From: Acetatifactor aquisgranensis
GTDB taxonomy: Bacteria > Bacillota > Clostridia > Lachnospirales > Lachnospiraceae
DNA: 64,000 bases
Direction: 5' to 3'
NCBI RefSeq assembly: GCF_943193215.1
Contig: NZ_CALPDH010000016.1
Coordinates: forward strand, 1 to 64,000
Made by a program: the position numbers and the translations under genes. Shown one piece after another: positions 8,478-17,699 of this stretch. Below the pieces are notes generated by a model. It ran no database searches, was not told the DNA's origin, and worked only from the letters and a program-made list of their open reading frames with translations. Position 1 is the stretch's first letter; the number at the start of each line of letters is the position of its first letter.

Positions 8478-9737
8478 CTATTGCTTCCAATAAGATAAAG
8501 TCGCATCATTTTCTATCATGTACTTTGTTTTCAAACAGTTTCCCCATTTTAGCTTAATCAGCCAATATGGATCCTGACAAACGTTCGCTGCAAGCATTCT
8601 GTCTGCATAATACATAAACCAGGTATCCTCCATTTTCTGGTTTCCCTTATATGTCCATGAGGTACTGTTTATCCCCATTTCACGGCAATATTTCAGAAAT
8701 TCCATATCTGAATATTCACCGATATAAACCGGAATATTATGTTTTTCGCTGTAATCCCGATAACTGCTGCAGACCGTTTCAACATCTTCATGTCCATACA
8801 AGTGCACCGCGTAAATCACATTGCTCCACCCGCTTTCTGCCGGTTCCGGAAGCGCATCCAATGTCCATATCCCTTCCACAATAATCATATGTTCCGAATC
8901 TACTTTTCGAATGGCTTTCATCATGCGGTCATACACAAGATTCCTTGGATCAGTCTCTACACTGTCCGCTGCAATTAAAGCTTCATTCATGATGTCATAG
9001 GCGGCAACCGTTGGATTCCCCTGATATCTCTGTGCAATCGCCACCCACAGTTTCTCCATGACATCCTGATACAATGAATCAGAAAACAATTCACATTTTC
9101 TGGCTGAGCCGGCGCAATGATCGGTGCTCTGTCCTCCCGGGCACCCATGCATATCCAAAATGACATATAGCCCATACTTCTCCGCCATTTCAATTACCCA
9201 ATCCAATCTCTTAAATCCCGGATTGTCATCCATATCTTCCGTAATCCATCTTCCTCCTGAATCTTTCATAAAATTACGGTACCAGAAAGGGACCCTGATT
9301 ACATTACACCCTATTTCCGCTATTCTGTGAATATCTTCTTCTGTAATCCAATTGTCCTCATAGCTTTCCACCAGCTTTTGCGCATCTTCAAATCCAAAGC
9401 GCTCCTCAAGTACCTGAAGCGTCTCCAGATATGTCCAGAACTCAACCGTATCGCTTCCTTTGACGGGACACATCCAATATTCCTGGAGAAGCCAACCGCC
9501 AAGATTGACACCTGACAAAATGATTTCTTCGCCATTTCCTTTGACAATCCTGTTCTCCGATACACTCAGCATATCCTCTGCAGTCCATTGAACCAGCTTA
9601 TCTTCCGTAAAAAAAGAGTTTGTATTTCCTCCCACCGGTATATAATGAAACCATACTGTCACAGTCAAAAATGTAAAAATAACCAAAGCACATAACACGC
9701 TGAGAGAAATTATGATGCGTCTCTTTTTTTGAGTCAT
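8478..9737 (-). CDS. Membrane-anchored GH5-type glycoside hydrolase (glucanase)
   Basis: A 419-residue protein with one N-terminal membrane anchor (about residues 9-29) and an extracytoplasmic TIM-barrel of the GH5 cellulase type. Visible hallmarks are LSGVNLGGWL, VIRVPFW, MNEAL with acid/base E252 and VYIGEYSD with nucleophile E341. The start has a near-perfect AAGGAGGT 7 bases upstream, and its ATG overlaps the upstream stop (ATGA). Secreted glucanases in polymer loci, such as BcsZ in cellulose operons, trim or release the product, so this one may edit the capsule or a host-derived glucan. The bond specificity (beta-1,4, beta-1,3 or other) cannot be read from sequence alone. Confidence 0.88.
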   Translation of the reverse strand: MTQKKRRIIISLSVLCALVIFTFLTVTVWFHYIPVGGNTNSFFTEDKLVQWTAEDMLSVSENRIVKGNGEEIILSGVNLGGWLLQEYWMCPVKGSDTVEFWTYLETLQVLEERFGFEDAQKLVESYEDNWITEEDIHRIAEIGCNVIRVPFWYRNFMKDSGGRWITEDMDDNPGFKRLDWVIEMAEKYGLYVILDMHGCPGGQSTDHCAGSARKCELFSDSLYQDVMEKLWVAIAQRYQGNPTVAAYDIMNEALIAADSVETDPRNLVYDRMMKAIRKVDSEHMIIVEGIWTLDALPEPAESGWSNVIYAVHLYGHEDVETVCSSYRDYSEKHNIPVYIGEYSDMEFLKYCREMGINSTSWTYKGNQKMEDTWFMYYADRMLAANVCQDPYWLIKLKWGNCLKTKYMIENDATLSYWKQ

Positions 9738-10726
9738 ATCCAATACCTCCTTCGAAACTGTTTTGGAGAAATAAGAAATAGTCCATAACGAAGCTGTTTC
9801 CTTAATCCCAGTTTCCTTCGATAACGCCACAATGTCGCAAAATATTGTGGGTATATCTTTCTCTTCAGCTCGCTTCTATTATTCTTGTCAAACAGTTTAA
9901 AATACATGATGACAGCATTTTCAAAATAGGAATACAAAATATCAGTAAATACTGTTATATATTCCTGCTCTTTAAATAATTCTATTCGGCTTCTAATGGC
10001 TTCCAAAGCATCCAGATGCCGCATATTTTTCTTCTGCCTTTCCCCCATAATACTTGAAGAACGTTGTCGATAGTAATACAGTCTATCATCTGTCCAGACA
10101 GCCTTTTTCAACCGAAAAATATATTCATTCACCATAAATTCATCTTCATGAAGCTTGTCCGGAAAACGCAGGCCATCTTCAAAAAACTTATGGCTCACCA
10201 TCTTATTCCAACATACAGCCATTTCCTCGCTCTGGTTATTCGGCCCCACTGTTGCTAATTTTCGCAGTATGACCACCTTATCAAGAATAGTTATATCGTT
10301 TTCTTCTTTCTTCTTATTTTCCGCTTCTCCCTTATCATAAACCCCCTCCTCTCCAAACTTCACATAATTGCACATGGAAACATCCGCCTGATATTCTTTT
10401 ATATTTGAATACAGAATTTCAACATATTCTCTGCCTACAAAATCATCCGAATCCACAAAGCATATATAAGCGCCTTTCGCAATATCCAGTCCGGCATTCC
10501 TTGCCATAGGAAGTCCTTTATTTTCCTGTTCCAGCAGAATAAAACGAGGGTCACATTCGCAATATCTCCTGCAAATGCCCGGAGAACCATCTCCCGATCC
10601 GTCATTTATCATTATCACTTCTATATTCCGATAGCTTTGCATCTGTAAGGAATCAAGACATTCTGTCAGGAATTGCTCTGAATTATATATTGGAACTATA
10701 ATTGAAATTAATTCTTTCATATTCAT
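9734..10726 (-). CDS. Glycosyltransferase family 2
   Basis: A 330-residue GT2 enzyme with ISIIVPIYNSEQFLTECL, IMINDGSGDGS and the metal site CFVDSDDFV near residue 95; the conserved ENKGLPMARNAG loop lies between them. The start at 10726 is preceded by AAAGGG. It overlaps the GH5 start by four bases. It is one of five GT2 genes clustered between 6.4 and 12.8 kb, which suggests successive addition of sugars to one repeat unit. Sugar specificity is unknown. Confidence 0.88.
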   Translation of the reverse strand: MNMKELISIIVPIYNSEQFLTECLDSLQMQSYRNIEVIMINDGSGDGSPGICRRYCECDPRFILLEQENKGLPMARNAGLDIAKGAYICFVDSDDFVGREYVEILYSNIKEYQADVSMCNYVKFGEEGVYDKGEAENKKKEENDITILDKVVILRKLATVGPNNQSEEMAVCWNKMVSHKFFEDGLRFPDKLHEDEFMVNEYIFRLKKAVWTDDRLYYYRQRSSSIMGERQKKNMRHLDALEAIRSRIELFKEQEYITVFTDILYSYFENAVIMYFKLFDKNNRSELKRKIYPQYFATLWRYRRKLGLRKQLRYGLFLISPKQFRRRYWI

Positions 10727-10777
10727 CTCTTTTCCCTTTATTATGTCCTCAGCCTTGATACTAATTTTTCCGATTCA

Positions 10778-11848
10778 TTACAGTGACTCATGTCTCTTGA
10801 CAAACCGAACCCATAATTTCTTCAATATGACACAGTGAGTTGAAAGGAATTCTTTTAAACTCAATAGCATAAAAAGAGGAAAATAAAGTTTATATTTTAT
10901 GCCCTTATATATAATCCTCACTAAAAAGTCTTTATTTCTCTCACTTTCATAACATAATACTTTTATATTTTGCTGTTGACTCAAAAAGGCCTTTAAGTTT
11001 TTACATCCTTGCCAGAATCTGTTTTTTGGATTTGAACGTACTAATCTGCCGACTTCTTCTTTTAAATCTATGTACGAACATGTCATTTCAAAATGTTCTG
11101 CATACTCACCCGCTATACCTGCAAGTGTGGATATTGCCCATTGACATCTGTAAGCCTCTATTTCCTTTATCCTGTCTTTTTCATTCTTGTCATAGTTTTG
11201 AGTAATACTGTTCTCACGAGAAATGTATGTGTATATTATTTTCGGTAGATAATACACATAACGGCAATGAGAATAATATTGCAGATTAAATATAAAATCT
11301 TCACACCAGTCTATTTCCTCCGGAAAACGGATTTGTTCTCTGTCAATAATTTCCTTTCTGTAAAGTTTATTCCAAACCACACCATAATAAAAAGTCTTTG
11401 GATACTCTGCAAATTCATGCAGAAATTTCTTCTTATCTGTTTTTCCTTCCAATGTTGTCGGTCCATGATAATGTCCTATGCCTGAGCCCATATAGCTTCC
11501 TATCACCAGGTCAACAGCAGCATCCGATTTCATTGCCCGCAGCATAATCTCTATAGAATCCGTTTCCACCATATCATCCGCATCTAAAAAACGAATATAC
11601 TTGCCAGTGGCTTTCTGAATACCAAAATTTCTGGCTGAGGAAACCCCTTTTTGATTATTCTGATACATCATAATCCGGCAATCTTTTTTCTGAAATGACT
11701 GTATCAATTCCCTGCTGTCATCTGCGGACCCATCGTCAACAAGAATAATCTCTAAATTCTTATAGGTCTGTAACATCAATTTTCCTAAAAGGGCGTCTAT
11801 GTAATTGGCCGAATTATACACAGGTATAATTACGCTGACTTCTTCCAT
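10778..11848 (-). CDS. Glycosyltransferase family 2
   Basis: A 356-residue GT2 enzyme: VSVIIPVYNSANYIDALL, LVDDGSADDS, GVSSARNFGI and the metal site RFLDADDMV near residue 92. The C-terminal part holds a hydrophobic stretch (YFPLFMLLSL), suggesting membrane association. The start has GGGGATGA upstream. It lies 51 bases before the next GT2 gene in the transcript and 21 bases after the previous one. The coding region is clearly AT-rich compared with the operon's 5' genes. Confidence 0.88.
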   Translation of the reverse strand: MEEVSVIIPVYNSANYIDALLGKLMLQTYKNLEIILVDDGSADDSRELIQSFQKKDCRIMMYQNNQKGVSSARNFGIQKATGKYIRFLDADDMVETDSIEIMLRAMKSDAAVDLVIGSYMGSGIGHYHGPTTLEGKTDKKKFLHEFAEYPKTFYYGVVWNKLYRKEIIDREQIRFPEEIDWCEDFIFNLQYYSHCRYVYYLPKIIYTYISRENSITQNYDKNEKDRIKEIEAYRCQWAISTLAGIAGEYAEHFEMTCSYIDLKEEVGRLVRSNPKNRFWQGCKNLKAFLSQQQNIKVLCYESERNKDFLVRIIYKGIKYKLYFPLFMLLSLKEFLSTHCVILKKLWVRFVKRHESL

Positions 11849-11869
11849 CGCTTCATCCCCTATATCACG

Positions 11870-12838
11870 TCATTTTTTCACCAACATATAGTACATCCCG
11901 ATTGCATAACGGAATATCAGGTATTTCATCCATTCTCTTTTTCCGGTAATGCTTTTCCTCAATATTCTTAAGATTTCCGTCTGCTGCAGCTGTCTGTAAT
12001 ATTCTTTTTTACGGTCCGGTTTTAATATACCGATATAGTACAAAGTCATGGATATATGCTCAAACAGAACTCTTCCCAATGCTTTTTGTTGTTGTTGATT
12101 CAATTCCAAACACAATGTTCGAAAACATTGCAACACCTTTATGCATTCCTCTATATCCTTTTCTTTCACGCCACCCTGTACAAGGCTTTCCTTTCTGAAA
12201 CGGTACTGATATCCATAGGTCGGTACAGAACAGATTCTCTTTGCATATAGCAATGCCTGATTAATCAACAACACATCTTCATAGAGAAAGACCTCTGTAT
12301 CAAAGCACAAATGGTTTTCTAAAAGGAAATCTCTGCGGAACATCATGCTCCAGACCCGGTTCTCCCAATCTCCCAAATCCATACGGCGATTCAGATACCC
12401 GATTCCGCTCATTATCTGCGTCTCATTTAATATTGGTCTGCTTACCGGCTGAATAGCGAATCTGTCCTCTGATGCTTTTGAAAAGCCTGCGAAAACCATA
12501 TCGCACTGGTTTTCTTCTATCGCATGGTACAATTTATCCAAATAATCCCTCTCCAGATAATCATCGCTGTCCAGAAAATAGATATATTTCCCGGCAGCCA
12601 GCTCCATGCCATGATTTCTGGCGCTGCTCGGCCCGGCATTGGCAAACTGATATAAAGCAATATTCGGGTACACACCAGCTGTCTTCTTCACGATTTCAAC
12701 GCTGTCATCGGTGGAACCGTCATCAATCAAAATGACTTCGCACATATCGAAGCCCACAGAATCGATGACCGACTGCAGACATTCCCTTATATACTTTCCC
12801 GTATTATAGATTGGTATGATGATTGAAATCTCAGCCAT
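11870..12838 (-). CDS. Glycosyltransferase family 2
   Basis: A 322-residue GT2 enzyme with ISIIIPIYNTGKYIRECL, LIDDGSTDDS, AGPSSARNHGME and the metal-binding YFLDSDDYL near residue 92. It overlaps the upstream GT4 gene by 8 bases and has GGTGAG ahead of its ATG, so coupling is likely. It presumably acts on the undecaprenyl-linked intermediate. Donor sugar is not predictable. Confidence 0.88.
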   Translation of the reverse strand: MAEISIIIPIYNTGKYIRECLQSVIDSVGFDMCEVILIDDGSTDDSVEIVKKTAGVYPNIALYQFANAGPSSARNHGMELAAGKYIYFLDSDDYLERDYLDKLYHAIEENQCDMVFAGFSKASEDRFAIQPVSRPILNETQIMSGIGYLNRRMDLGDWENRVWSMMFRRDFLLENHLCFDTEVFLYEDVLLINQALLYAKRICSVPTYGYQYRFRKESLVQGGVKEKDIEECIKVLQCFRTLCLELNQQQQKALGRVLFEHISMTLYYIGILKPDRKKEYYRQLQQTEILRILRKSITGKREWMKYLIFRYAIGMYYMLVKK

Positions 12839-13958
12839 TGCCGCTCACCGCTCCATTATACATACGAACATACTCATCCTGCACTTTCCTGGCAGCATCC
12901 ACGATGTCATAGCCCTGCCTTTTCAGTTCCTCATATACCGCAAAATTACGCTCTGCGCTTTGTCTTTCTATTCTTTTCCTCCATATATCTATATCCAAAG
13001 GTAAATATGCAATCTGTCCTAATACATCCACCTCTCTGGGAATTTTGTCCGATGCCAGGCATGGCAGCCCATTCACTTCCGCCTCTTCCAGCGCTATCCC
13101 ATAACCTTCAAACAAAGAAGGCATCACATAGATATCCATCATATGATAATAGTCCTGTGGATTAGATACCTCTCCTGCAAAAAGGACATTCTCCTCCAGA
13201 TGATACTTTCGTACTTTGTCCTCAACCTCCTGCTTCATCCACCCGGTGCCGAGAAAAAGTAGTTTATATTTTCTCCCTGTTTCCATCAATTTCTGAAGCA
13301 AATCTACCAAAAAGCCCTGATTCTTCTGTATGTCAAATCGTCCGACATGCCCTAATACAATCACGTCTTCTGATATCCGATATTTCTTTCTCAGCTCATT
13401 TCTTCTGTCCTTGTCAAATAGAAAACGGTTTAGTTCTATTGCATTTGGAATCACTGAAAAGTCAGATTTCCCATACATCCATATGCCGGCTTCTCTTGAG
13501 CATGCCCATCTTGCAGTGGCATAATCGCTCCCCCTATTTCGACTATAGTCATAAAAGAAATGTTTCAGCCCTATTTCCTTGGGGAGTACATGATCCGTGT
13601 TGTGCGCATGCGAAATCCGAATCGGAACGCCGCATCTTTTAGCCAGTTTCAGCACTCGATGGTTCATCGCATCACAATGAGCATGCACGATTTTATATCT
13701 TCCTGTCTTATAAATCCGGCATAATTCTCTGATGTATCGCAGCAATTCATGCCCCGGCTTCGGAAGATAATAAATCTCACTGCCCGCCGCACGGATTTCA
13801 TCATCGTAAACTCCGGGGCCTTTTCCCTGCAACACAAAGTCGATGTGTATTTTTGTTTTGTCAATATAGCGGAAGTAATTCATCATGAAACTTTCAATTC
13901 CACCATAATGTAATATGTCACCATACACATACAGAACATTAACAGTAACAGCTTCCAT
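12831..13958 (-). CDS. Glycosyltransferase family 4
   Basis: About 375 residues of GT-B fold. The N-terminal domain begins VNVLYVYGDILHYGGIESF and contains VHAHCDAMNHR. The donor domain has LGHVGRFDIQKNQGFLV and PSLFEGYGIALEEAEVNG, whose acidic E-x7-E pattern contacts the donor nucleotide-sugar. The family includes EpsF/CapM-like capsule transferases. The ATG at 13958 is preferred because GGGGGAG lies 9 bases upstream; the ATG at 13976 has only a weak site. It is closely similar in layout to the GT4 at 29334-30449, so the two may be related copies. Confidence 0.88.
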   Translation of the reverse strand: MEAVTVNVLYVYGDILHYGGIESFMMNYFRYIDKTKIHIDFVLQGKGPGVYDDEIRAAGSEIYYLPKPGHELLRYIRELCRIYKTGRYKIVHAHCDAMNHRVLKLAKRCGVPIRISHAHNTDHVLPKEIGLKHFFYDYSRNRGSDYATARWACSREAGIWMYGKSDFSVIPNAIELNRFLFDKDRRNELRKKYRISEDVIVLGHVGRFDIQKNQGFLVDLLQKLMETGRKYKLLFLGTGWMKQEVEDKVRKYHLEENVLFAGEVSNPQDYYHMMDIYVMPSLFEGYGIALEEAEVNGLPCLASDKIPREVDVLGQIAYLPLDIDIWRKRIERQSAERNFAVYEELKRQGYDIVDAARKVQDEYVRMYNGAVSGNG

Positions 13959-13990
13959 CACCGGTCTCTCCCCCATTTTTGTTGCTCACT

Positions 13991-15304
13991 CTATGCCACA
14001 GACTGTACGCCTGGCCCACTGTCCTCGCTTTCATTAGTCATGATAGATGCCGCAGCCAAGAAGAAATAGGTCAGATAGGATATTTCCGTTCTTGTAGCAT
14101 TGTTGTAAAAGACATTAGCCATGGTAACCAATCCAAACACAAAACCAAAAACAGCATATTTATTGACGATTTTGCATGCAATCAATTTCTTCAGATGCTG
14201 TGCCGCTATAACACCAAAGATGGCCACGAACAACCCCAGCCCAATCAGTCCGCCCTCCAGAAACAGCGTCTGGTGGCTGAAATATAGATAATTTGTCTCC
14301 CCATGCTCACGGTAAAAGGGGCTAATCAGGAAATCGAATTTAGAGTATTCACAGTTTCCGAAGCCGTACCCTGTCAGGTTCAAGATGGGGGATTTTTTAA
14401 AAAACAGGTCGTTGACTTCGGGTATGAATTTTACGCGGCTAATTTTGTACTGTGAGCTGCTGTGGGCTTCATACGTCCAATAGCTTGTCTTACCAATTAT
14501 TACATCAAAATGCCTCGGAAATATAGCAGCCAGTATTGCAAGTCCAACCAGCCAGGCCAAAATTGCAGCAACAGCAAAACGCAGCATTCTCTGTATCCTT
14601 GCCTGCTTCTTTACCACATATATCACACTGACCAATACTGTGATTCCTATATATTCATAATAAAAAATTTTAAGTTCCTCCAATGCAGCAATAGCCATTG
14701 TAGAAGACAGCAGAAAAAACAGCATGGCAACATTCATTTTCTGTTCAAAATATACACATATGCCTAAAATCAGCATAATACAGAGGAGAATGTTCGTCTG
14801 TCCATTTCCTCCTATCATGCTTCCAAAAATTCCACCCAGATTATCTCCTTTAGAGCCTAAAAACAAAAATTGAAAACAGATTAAAAAAAAGTCAAATATA
14901 TAAATTCCAAACAGTCCACGATATACATTCTCTACAGCTTTTTTGTCCAGAAATATCCTACATGCCACAAAAAAAAGAAAGAACCGTGCCCAGTTTCTCG
15001 CGGCCCATGCCATACGGAGTATGGACGGGGTTTTCCAGCAAGTTGACAAAAGCATGAAAAAAAGCCAAAGGAACATGGTTGCCATTGGAACTATGTCTGC
15101 AATGACCACCTCCCTTTTATACATATCATTTTTATGCCTCACCGTACCTGTCGATATCAAAACCCCCAGAAAAAGAATCAGATTGATAATATCTGTCAGG
15201 TATCGGACACCTGCAGGAAGTCCCAAATCAATCAGCAGGCCGGAGAATAACACAAATATAATTTGGAAAACAATAAATCTCTTTGCTCTATTCCTATTTA
15301 ACAT
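13991..15304 (-). CDS. Wzy-like O-antigen/capsule polymerase, first copy
   Basis: This is a 437-residue protein with about ten to twelve hydrophobic segments and a large extracytoplasmic loop around residues 270-340 (ISRVKFIPEVNDLFFKKSPIL...GYGFGNCEYS...GETNYLYFSHQTLFLEGGLIG). That loop order and the H-x-x-L-x-E-G-G motif are typical of Wzy/WaaL-type polymerases and ligases. The start at 15304 follows GGGAAGGAAAA and overlaps the upstream GT4 gene by 11 bases. It would polymerise repeat units outside the membrane. A second, more canonical polymerase is encoded at 21379-22653, so its exact role (polymerase versus ligase) is open. Confidence 0.8.
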   Translation of the reverse strand: MLNRNRAKRFIVFQIIFVLFSGLLIDLGLPAGVRYLTDIINLILFLGVLISTGTVRHKNDMYKREVVIADIVPMATMFLWLFFMLLSTCWKTPSILRMAWAARNWARFFLFFVACRIFLDKKAVENVYRGLFGIYIFDFFLICFQFLFLGSKGDNLGGIFGSMIGGNGQTNILLCIMLILGICVYFEQKMNVAMLFFLLSSTMAIAALEELKIFYYEYIGITVLVSVIYVVKKQARIQRMLRFAVAAILAWLVGLAILAAIFPRHFDVIIGKTSYWTYEAHSSSQYKISRVKFIPEVNDLFFKKSPILNLTGYGFGNCEYSKFDFLISPFYREHGETNYLYFSHQTLFLEGGLIGLGLFVAIFGVIAAQHLKKLIACKIVNKYAVFGFVFGLVTMANVFYNNATRTEISYLTYFFLAAASIMTNESEDSGPGVQSVA

Positions 15305-16511
15305 TTTTCCTTCCCGCAACATAAATTTTCATAACTTCTTCATAATATTTTTCAATACTAATCAGTTTTTCTTCTTTACAATTCGCCGCATACTGGTTCG
15401 TAACATCTTCGTTATTCCACAATCTTAATATCCTGTTATTCAAATCTTGTTCATTTTTGCTCTCAAATAATTCTCCTGTCTTGCCGTTTGTAATCAGTTC
15501 CGGAATTCCCCCTATATCCGCTCCCAGAACAGGAGTTCCGTACGCCAGGCTCTCCATAATAGTAAATGGACAGTTCTCATAGCATTCTGACGGATATACC
15601 ACAAATCTGGCTTCACTGATTACCTTGTCTAGCATCTTACCCGTCAAAAATCCAACATTTCTGATATTTTCTACTTTATCAACCTCACTTTCCATTGGCC
15701 CCTTTCCCGCAAAGACGAATTGTATTTCTGGAAGCTTTCTACAAACTTCAAGTAACGTTTTTATTCCTTTTTCCTCAGAATATCTGCCAAAATACAAAAC
15801 ATAATCCTGTTTCTTCACTTTTTTTTGTTCAATTGCTTCCATAAAATTATGTAATACTATTGTTTTCGAAGCAAAATTCTTTTTCATATCTATTTTCTGT
15901 TTCATAAAACCAGAGCAACATATTATCGTGTCAATAAAGCCATATACATCTCTTTTATGCCAGTAATATGCCTCTATCATTCCAATTGCCGACTTTATTC
16001 CCGATCCATGTATGCATTTACCCAATATACAGTTTATATACTTCCCATCCAAACATTTCTCACATAGCTTTTTAGCATACGGATTATAGAGCAAATGATT
16101 AGGACATATCAGTTGAGAGTCATGCGCAGTATATACGATTTTGCACTTATTTCCCTCTTTTCGCCATTTTTGGATTTCTAATATTATGGATGGCGTCAAT
16201 TGATAATTAAAATTATTCAAATGGCAAATATCCGGTTTAAAATCATCTAGAACCAGTCGAATCTTTTTTCTAGCTTCTATAGAATAAATCGTTTTAACGG
16301 CATATCCGGCTTTCAAAATAGAATTCTTTCCATGAAAATCTAAATATTTTGTATACGCATTGACTCGATTTCCAACACATCTCTGCTCATGTTCCATGCC
16401 AAAATATTGGACATCATGGCCCATTTTTGTTAAGAACTCTCCAAATTTAAGAATATATGTCTCCGTTCCTCCATTAGGATACAAAAACTTGTTAATCATC
16501 AAAACTTTCAT
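15294..16511 (-). CDS. Glycosyltransferase family 4
   Basis: A 405-residue GT-B enzyme: KVLMINKFLYPNGGTETYIL at the N-terminus, CHLNNFNYQLTPSIIL in the acceptor domain, then YVLYFGRYSEEKGIKTLLEV and YPSECYENCPFTIMESLAYG in the donor domain. The ENCPFTIMES segment is a common variant of the E-x7-E motif in capsule transferases. A cysteine-rich patch (LICPNHLLYNPYAKKLCEKC) near residue 140 recurs in this subfamily and may bind metal. It is followed by an overlapping polymerase gene and preceded by an 83-base gap with no gene. Confidence 0.88.
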   Translation of the reverse strand: MKVLMINKFLYPNGGTETYILKFGEFLTKMGHDVQYFGMEHEQRCVGNRVNAYTKYLDFHGKNSILKAGYAVKTIYSIEARKKIRLVLDDFKPDICHLNNFNYQLTPSIILEIQKWRKEGNKCKIVYTAHDSQLICPNHLLYNPYAKKLCEKCLDGKYINCILGKCIHGSGIKSAIGMIEAYYWHKRDVYGFIDTIICCSGFMKQKIDMKKNFASKTIVLHNFMEAIEQKKVKKQDYVLYFGRYSEEKGIKTLLEVCRKLPEIQFVFAGKGPMESEVDKVENIRNVGFLTGKMLDKVISEARFVVYPSECYENCPFTIMESLAYGTPVLGADIGGIPELITNGKTGELFESKNEQDLNNRILRLWNNEDVTNQYAANCKEEKLISIEKYYEEVMKIYVAGRKNVK

Positions 16512-16594
16512 GAATTGTCCCGCCTCTTAAGTCATTTCTATCCTTTATTCTCATTCACATATCATATCCGCAAATCTTAATTATGATATTTTTC

Positions 16595-17692
16595 TTACTT
16601 TGAACCACATATATCACATGTGCTCAAATAGTCTAACTCACTTTTTGTAACTATACCATCACGATAATCTCTTACAATTTTGTTCTCATACATGTCATAA
16701 GATTTTGCTTTACAAAAAAACAGGAACTTATGCTTTACAACCCACCACGCAGGTTTCCATATGTATCTTCGCATAGCTGGCGATGCAGAGCCAATCATCC
16801 AGCAATCTCTGTTGCATTGATGTACCTTTTTACGTACGCTCTCCGCACTTGGACTATTCCATATTTCTTCCCATGTCTGGTTATTTAGGTTCCCCATTAC
16901 TTCCTTCTTTTTTGTACCGTTACACGGCATGACATCACCGTATGGATCGATAAAAAAAACGTCAACACCAGTGCCGCAAGGCAGCAGACGTTTCTGACCA
17001 TATATATAATTAATCAATCCATGATTGAAGTATGCTCGAAACCATTTTTTAGGACTATTCGATTTCAGCAATTTGTTTATCAAATCCTCTAAGTTCTCAG
17101 CAACACTTGGACGATTATGAATAATATTTCTATTTTCAACAAAATAGAAGCTATTATGCAAAGCGGCAGTTGCGAACTCCATCCCTAATTCATCAACCAG
17201 CTCATATAGTGGTACTAAATCTGAAGCATTTCTATCCTGAATGGTCATGCCAACGCCTATATCTTTCATCCCCATTTCATGCAGCTTCTTCAGCGTAGTG
17301 TATCCCCGATTAAATCCATCCTCTAACCCCCTAATTTCATTATTATTCTTTTCCAAGCCTTCTATTGAAATACGTATGCCAATCTGTGGGAATTCTCTGC
17401 ATAAATCGATAATGCGTTCTGTAAAAAAGCCATTTGTCGATATGACAATCCTGTCACTTTTTTTATACAGCTCCCACACTATGTCCTTGAGGTCCATCCG
17501 TATAAAAGGCTCTCCTCCTGTAATATTTGTAAAATACATTGGTGGAAGCTTCTTTAGCGCATCCAGAGATATTTCATCTTCTGGCCTGGATGGCTCCTTA
17601 TATCTGCTGCACATATTACATCGCGAATTACAGCGATATGTGACAATTACAGTTCCATTTAATTTTTTTCCTGTTTTCTTTTTATCAGCCAT
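16595..17692 (-). CDS. Radical SAM protein with auxiliary cysteines
   Basis: A 365-residue radical SAM enzyme. The cluster motif CNSRCNMC (C21, C25, C28) follows TVIVTYR, and NITGGEPFIR matches the SAM-binding GGEP motif. The C-terminal part has PCGTGVD, VMPCNGTKK, QCNRDC and STCDIC, resembling a SPASM-type auxiliary iron-sulfur region. The last ~70 residues are hydrophobic/basic, so it may touch the membrane. It sits directly after the Wzx flippase gene (7-base gap). Its chemistry in capsule synthesis is unknown; peptide modification, sugar epimerisation or deoxygenation are all possible for the superfamily. Confidence 0.85.
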   Translation of the reverse strand: MADKKKTGKKLNGTVIVTYRCNSRCNMCSRYKEPSRPEDEISLDALKKLPPMYFTNITGGEPFIRMDLKDIVWELYKKSDRIVISTNGFFTERIIDLCREFPQIGIRISIEGLEKNNNEIRGLEDGFNRGYTTLKKLHEMGMKDIGVGMTIQDRNASDLVPLYELVDELGMEFATAALHNSFYFVENRNIIHNRPSVAENLEDLINKLLKSNSPKKWFRAYFNHGLINYIYGQKRLLPCGTGVDVFFIDPYGDVMPCNGTKKKEVMGNLNNQTWEEIWNSPSAESVRKKVHQCNRDCWMIGSASPAMRRYIWKPAWWVVKHKFLFFCKAKSYDMYENKIVRDYRDGIVTKSELDYLSTCDICGSK

Positions 17693-17699
17693 AACTATT

